Assembly (NCBI GenBank): GCA_934663885.1
Contig: CAKUKW010000099.1
Location: 1-7,368 of the forward strand
Direction: 5' to 3'
Length of the DNA stretch: 7,368 nt
Origin: an uncultured Tidjanibacter sp.
GTDB lineage: Bacteria; Bacteroidota; Bacteroidia; Bacteroidales; Rikenellaceae
The notes under the pieces were generated by a model. It searched no databases. It was given only the letters and a program-made list of their open reading frames with translations, and was not told the origin of the DNA. A program made the position numbers and the translations under genes. Shown here piece after piece: positions 6,330-7,368 of the stretch; position 1 is the first letter of the stretch, and each line of letters opens with the position of its first letter.

Positions 6330-6920
6330 TTATTTCAGGTACCCGACAGGGTGCTGGATGATAGCCTGCTGTTTGTCGTCGAGCTTGCAGGCTTTCTTGT
6401 AGGCATCGTAGTCCATCCCGGCCGCGGCCACTGTCCCCATGCCATTGGCGGCGCAGAAAATGTAAATGTTCTGAGAAACATAACCTGCGTTCACGCCGGC
6501 AAACCTCGCCTCCCCGTCGTCGGCTACTATAAGCAGGTTCAGCGCAGGCATGGCTCCCCTTATTTCCTGGCGGTGGTCGCCTTCCGAGATCGGCTCCAGC
6601 CTGTTCTCCTTGTTATTATAAAGGTATGTGCCTTTCGGCAGCACCACGTATACTTTAATGTCCTGGCGGTTCATCGCCGTGGGGTTGGTAGTCCTGCCAT
6701 CCGCGCGCGTAATGCCGTTTGCCGCCCAAAGCAGGTCGGAAAGATCCTGCAATGTAATTTCCTTCGGAGAATACTCCCTTACGGATTTCCTTTCCGCAAG
6801 AGCTTCCATTGCCGATTTGCCCCGTTTAGTGTCGGGCTTGTTGAGCTTTATGGGTTCGAGTGCATAAGCCGCGCCCGTAGCAATCAGTGCCGATGCCAGG
6901 GATAAAATAATCTTTTTCAT
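6330..6920 (-). CDS. exported SagB-type nitroreductase-family protein
   Basis: A 196-residue protein with a Sec signal peptide (M-K-K, hydrophobic core, A-Y-A, cleavage likely after residue 20), so it acts in the periplasm or envelope. The mature part has the nitroreductase flavin-site pattern R-K-S-V-R at 44-48. It continues D-L-L-W-A-A-N-G at 62-69, then G-R-T-T-N-P-T-A at 75-82, and a SagB/ThcOx-like stretch of about 88-117 (V-Y-V-V, Y-L-Y-N, L-E-P-I, G-D-H-R). A C-terminal G-Y-V-S-Q-N-I-Y-I-F-C-A-A-N-G-M-G-T helix-turn follows. Known relatives bind FMN and carry out NAD(P)H-linked reductions or azoline oxidation; the substrate here cannot be read from sequence, and how a periplasmic copy obtains flavin or electrons is unclear. 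Length is normal for the short periplasmic forms of Bacteroidota. Its ATG overlaps the stop of the upstream AraC gene (ATGA), implying one transcript and coupled translation. The last residues before the stop are V-G-Y-L-K. Confidence 0.88.
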   Translation of the reverse strand: MKKIILSLASALIATGAAYALEPIKLNKPDTKRGKSAMEALAERKSVREYSPKEITLQDLSDLLWAANGITRADGRTTNPTAMNRQDIKVYVVLPKGTYLYNNKENRLEPISEGDHRQEIRGAMPALNLLIVADDGEARFAGVNAGYVSQNIYIFCAANGMGTVAAAGMDYDAYKKACKLDDKQQAIIQHPVGYLK

Positions 6921-7368
6921 AATGTTAGGGTTTGTATTGTTTGAAGTGTAAATTCTTCGTTTGCCGCCATACCGCTCATGCGGTATTCCGTGGGCGTTGC
7001 ACCCACGTGTTTCTTAAAGTATTTACAGAAGAACGACGGGTTCGGGAAATTGAGCGAATCGGATATCTGGAGAACCGACATGTCGGTCGATTTGAGCTTG
7101 CTTTTCGCATCCATTATTACCGCTTTGGCTATGGTTTCGGAGGCCGGCTCACCATATACTGTTTTTACCACGTATCCCAGGTGTTTCGGCGTTACGCATA
7201 GCTTCTCCGCGTAGAACGATACTTCACGTTCGCACTCGTAATGTTCCGCAACCAGCCCCAGGAAATCTTTTGTAATCTCGTGGTTACGCGTGATCTTACC
7301 GTCGCCGCCATGCTCCTGCCCCGAAAAATAAAGGTCCCGGTAGAAACCGCTTATGGCGAACATCACGG
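6917..7368 (-). CDS. AraC-family transcriptional regulator, N-terminus outside the window
   Basis: The frame runs off the right edge, so only about 150 C-terminal residues are visible; full-length relatives in this phylum are usually near 290-300 residues, with a sensor (cupin-like) domain first. The GTG at 7366 and ATG at 7363 are internal, not starts. The visible part begins in the linker helix, then shows the two helix-turn-helix units of the AraC DNA-binding domain. HTH1 covers about residues 49-69 of the visible part (V-S-F-Y-A-E-K-L-C-V-T-P-K-H-L). HTH2 covers about 98-119, with the family signature S-F-F-C-K-Y-F-K-K, G-A-T-P-T-E-Y-R. After the domain there is a 20-residue tail whose last codons cover the leader of the nitroreductase gene. 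The TGA stop overlaps that gene's ATG by 4 nt, so the regulator is first in the operon and may respond to a small molecule linked to the nitroreductase; that link is inference. Confidence 0.92.
   Translation of the reverse strand, partial: VMFAISGFYRDLYFSGQEHGGDGKITRNHEITKDFLGLVAEHYECEREVSFYAEKLCVTPKHLGYVVKTVYGEPASETIAKAVIMDAKSKLKSTDMSVLQISDSLNFPNPSFFCKYFKKHVGATPTEYRMSGMAANEEFTLQTIQTLTL

Noticed and set aside
6300..6905. 201-codon plus-strand ORF
   Set aside because: It is antisense to the nitroreductase, which has a signal peptide and family motifs; this ORF has none.
1..7368. CRISPR array, tRNA, IS element or invertible promoter
   Set aside because: No regularly spaced identical repeats, cloverleaf, transposase or paired long inverted repeats flanking a promoter were found on reading both strands by eye.

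Overview
The window looks like chromosomal DNA of a Bacteroidota species, most likely order Bacteroidales. The evidence is a lipoprotein with two BACON-type domains, a patatin fused to an Omp85-type barrel, starts without Shine-Dalgarno sequences, and one clear TAnnTTTG-type -7 promoter box. A Rikenellaceae/Alistipes-like source is possible, but nothing here fixes the genus. I see no CRISPR array, tRNA, rRNA, IS element or prophage gene.

Layout. Positions 1-940 (+) hold the 3' end of a repeat protein. After a 431-bp non-coding gap with several inverted repeats comes a full-length paralogue (1372-3036, +). This second protein is a lipoprotein with two tandem BACON-like domains followed by seven copies of a repeat of about 43 residues (G-S-D-V-Y-V-x-G ... 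Y-W-K-N-G), best read as a seven-bladed beta-propeller. The two genes are tandem paralogues and probably cell-surface proteins of unknown ligand. A long bidirectional hairpin terminator (3065-3107) and a second one (3166-3187) separate them from a convergent gene on the minus strand (3207-5456). That gene encodes an exported patatin-like phospholipase with one POTRA-like segment and a C-terminal outer-membrane barrel, the PlpD/type Vd layout, with an intact Ser/Asp dyad.

The 400-bp gap 5457-5856 has the patatin promoter at one end. At the other end is a GC-rich block (about 5700-5833) that can fold with its ends paired and stops at a run of six T. I read this as a possible small RNA or attenuator-type leader. 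It lies just ahead of a small, very hydrophilic, His-rich protein (5857-6240, +) of unknown function. A GC-rich bidirectional terminator (6267-6295) follows.

The right end carries a minus-strand operon: an AraC-family regulator (6917-7368, cut by the window edge) whose stop codon overlaps by 4 nt the start of an exported SagB-type nitroreductase-family protein (6330-6920). The overlap suggests translational coupling, and the regulator may control its own operon.

The parts most worth a second look are the possible structured RNA at 5700-5833, the tandem BACON/W-K-N-G propeller pair, and the His-rich small protein.
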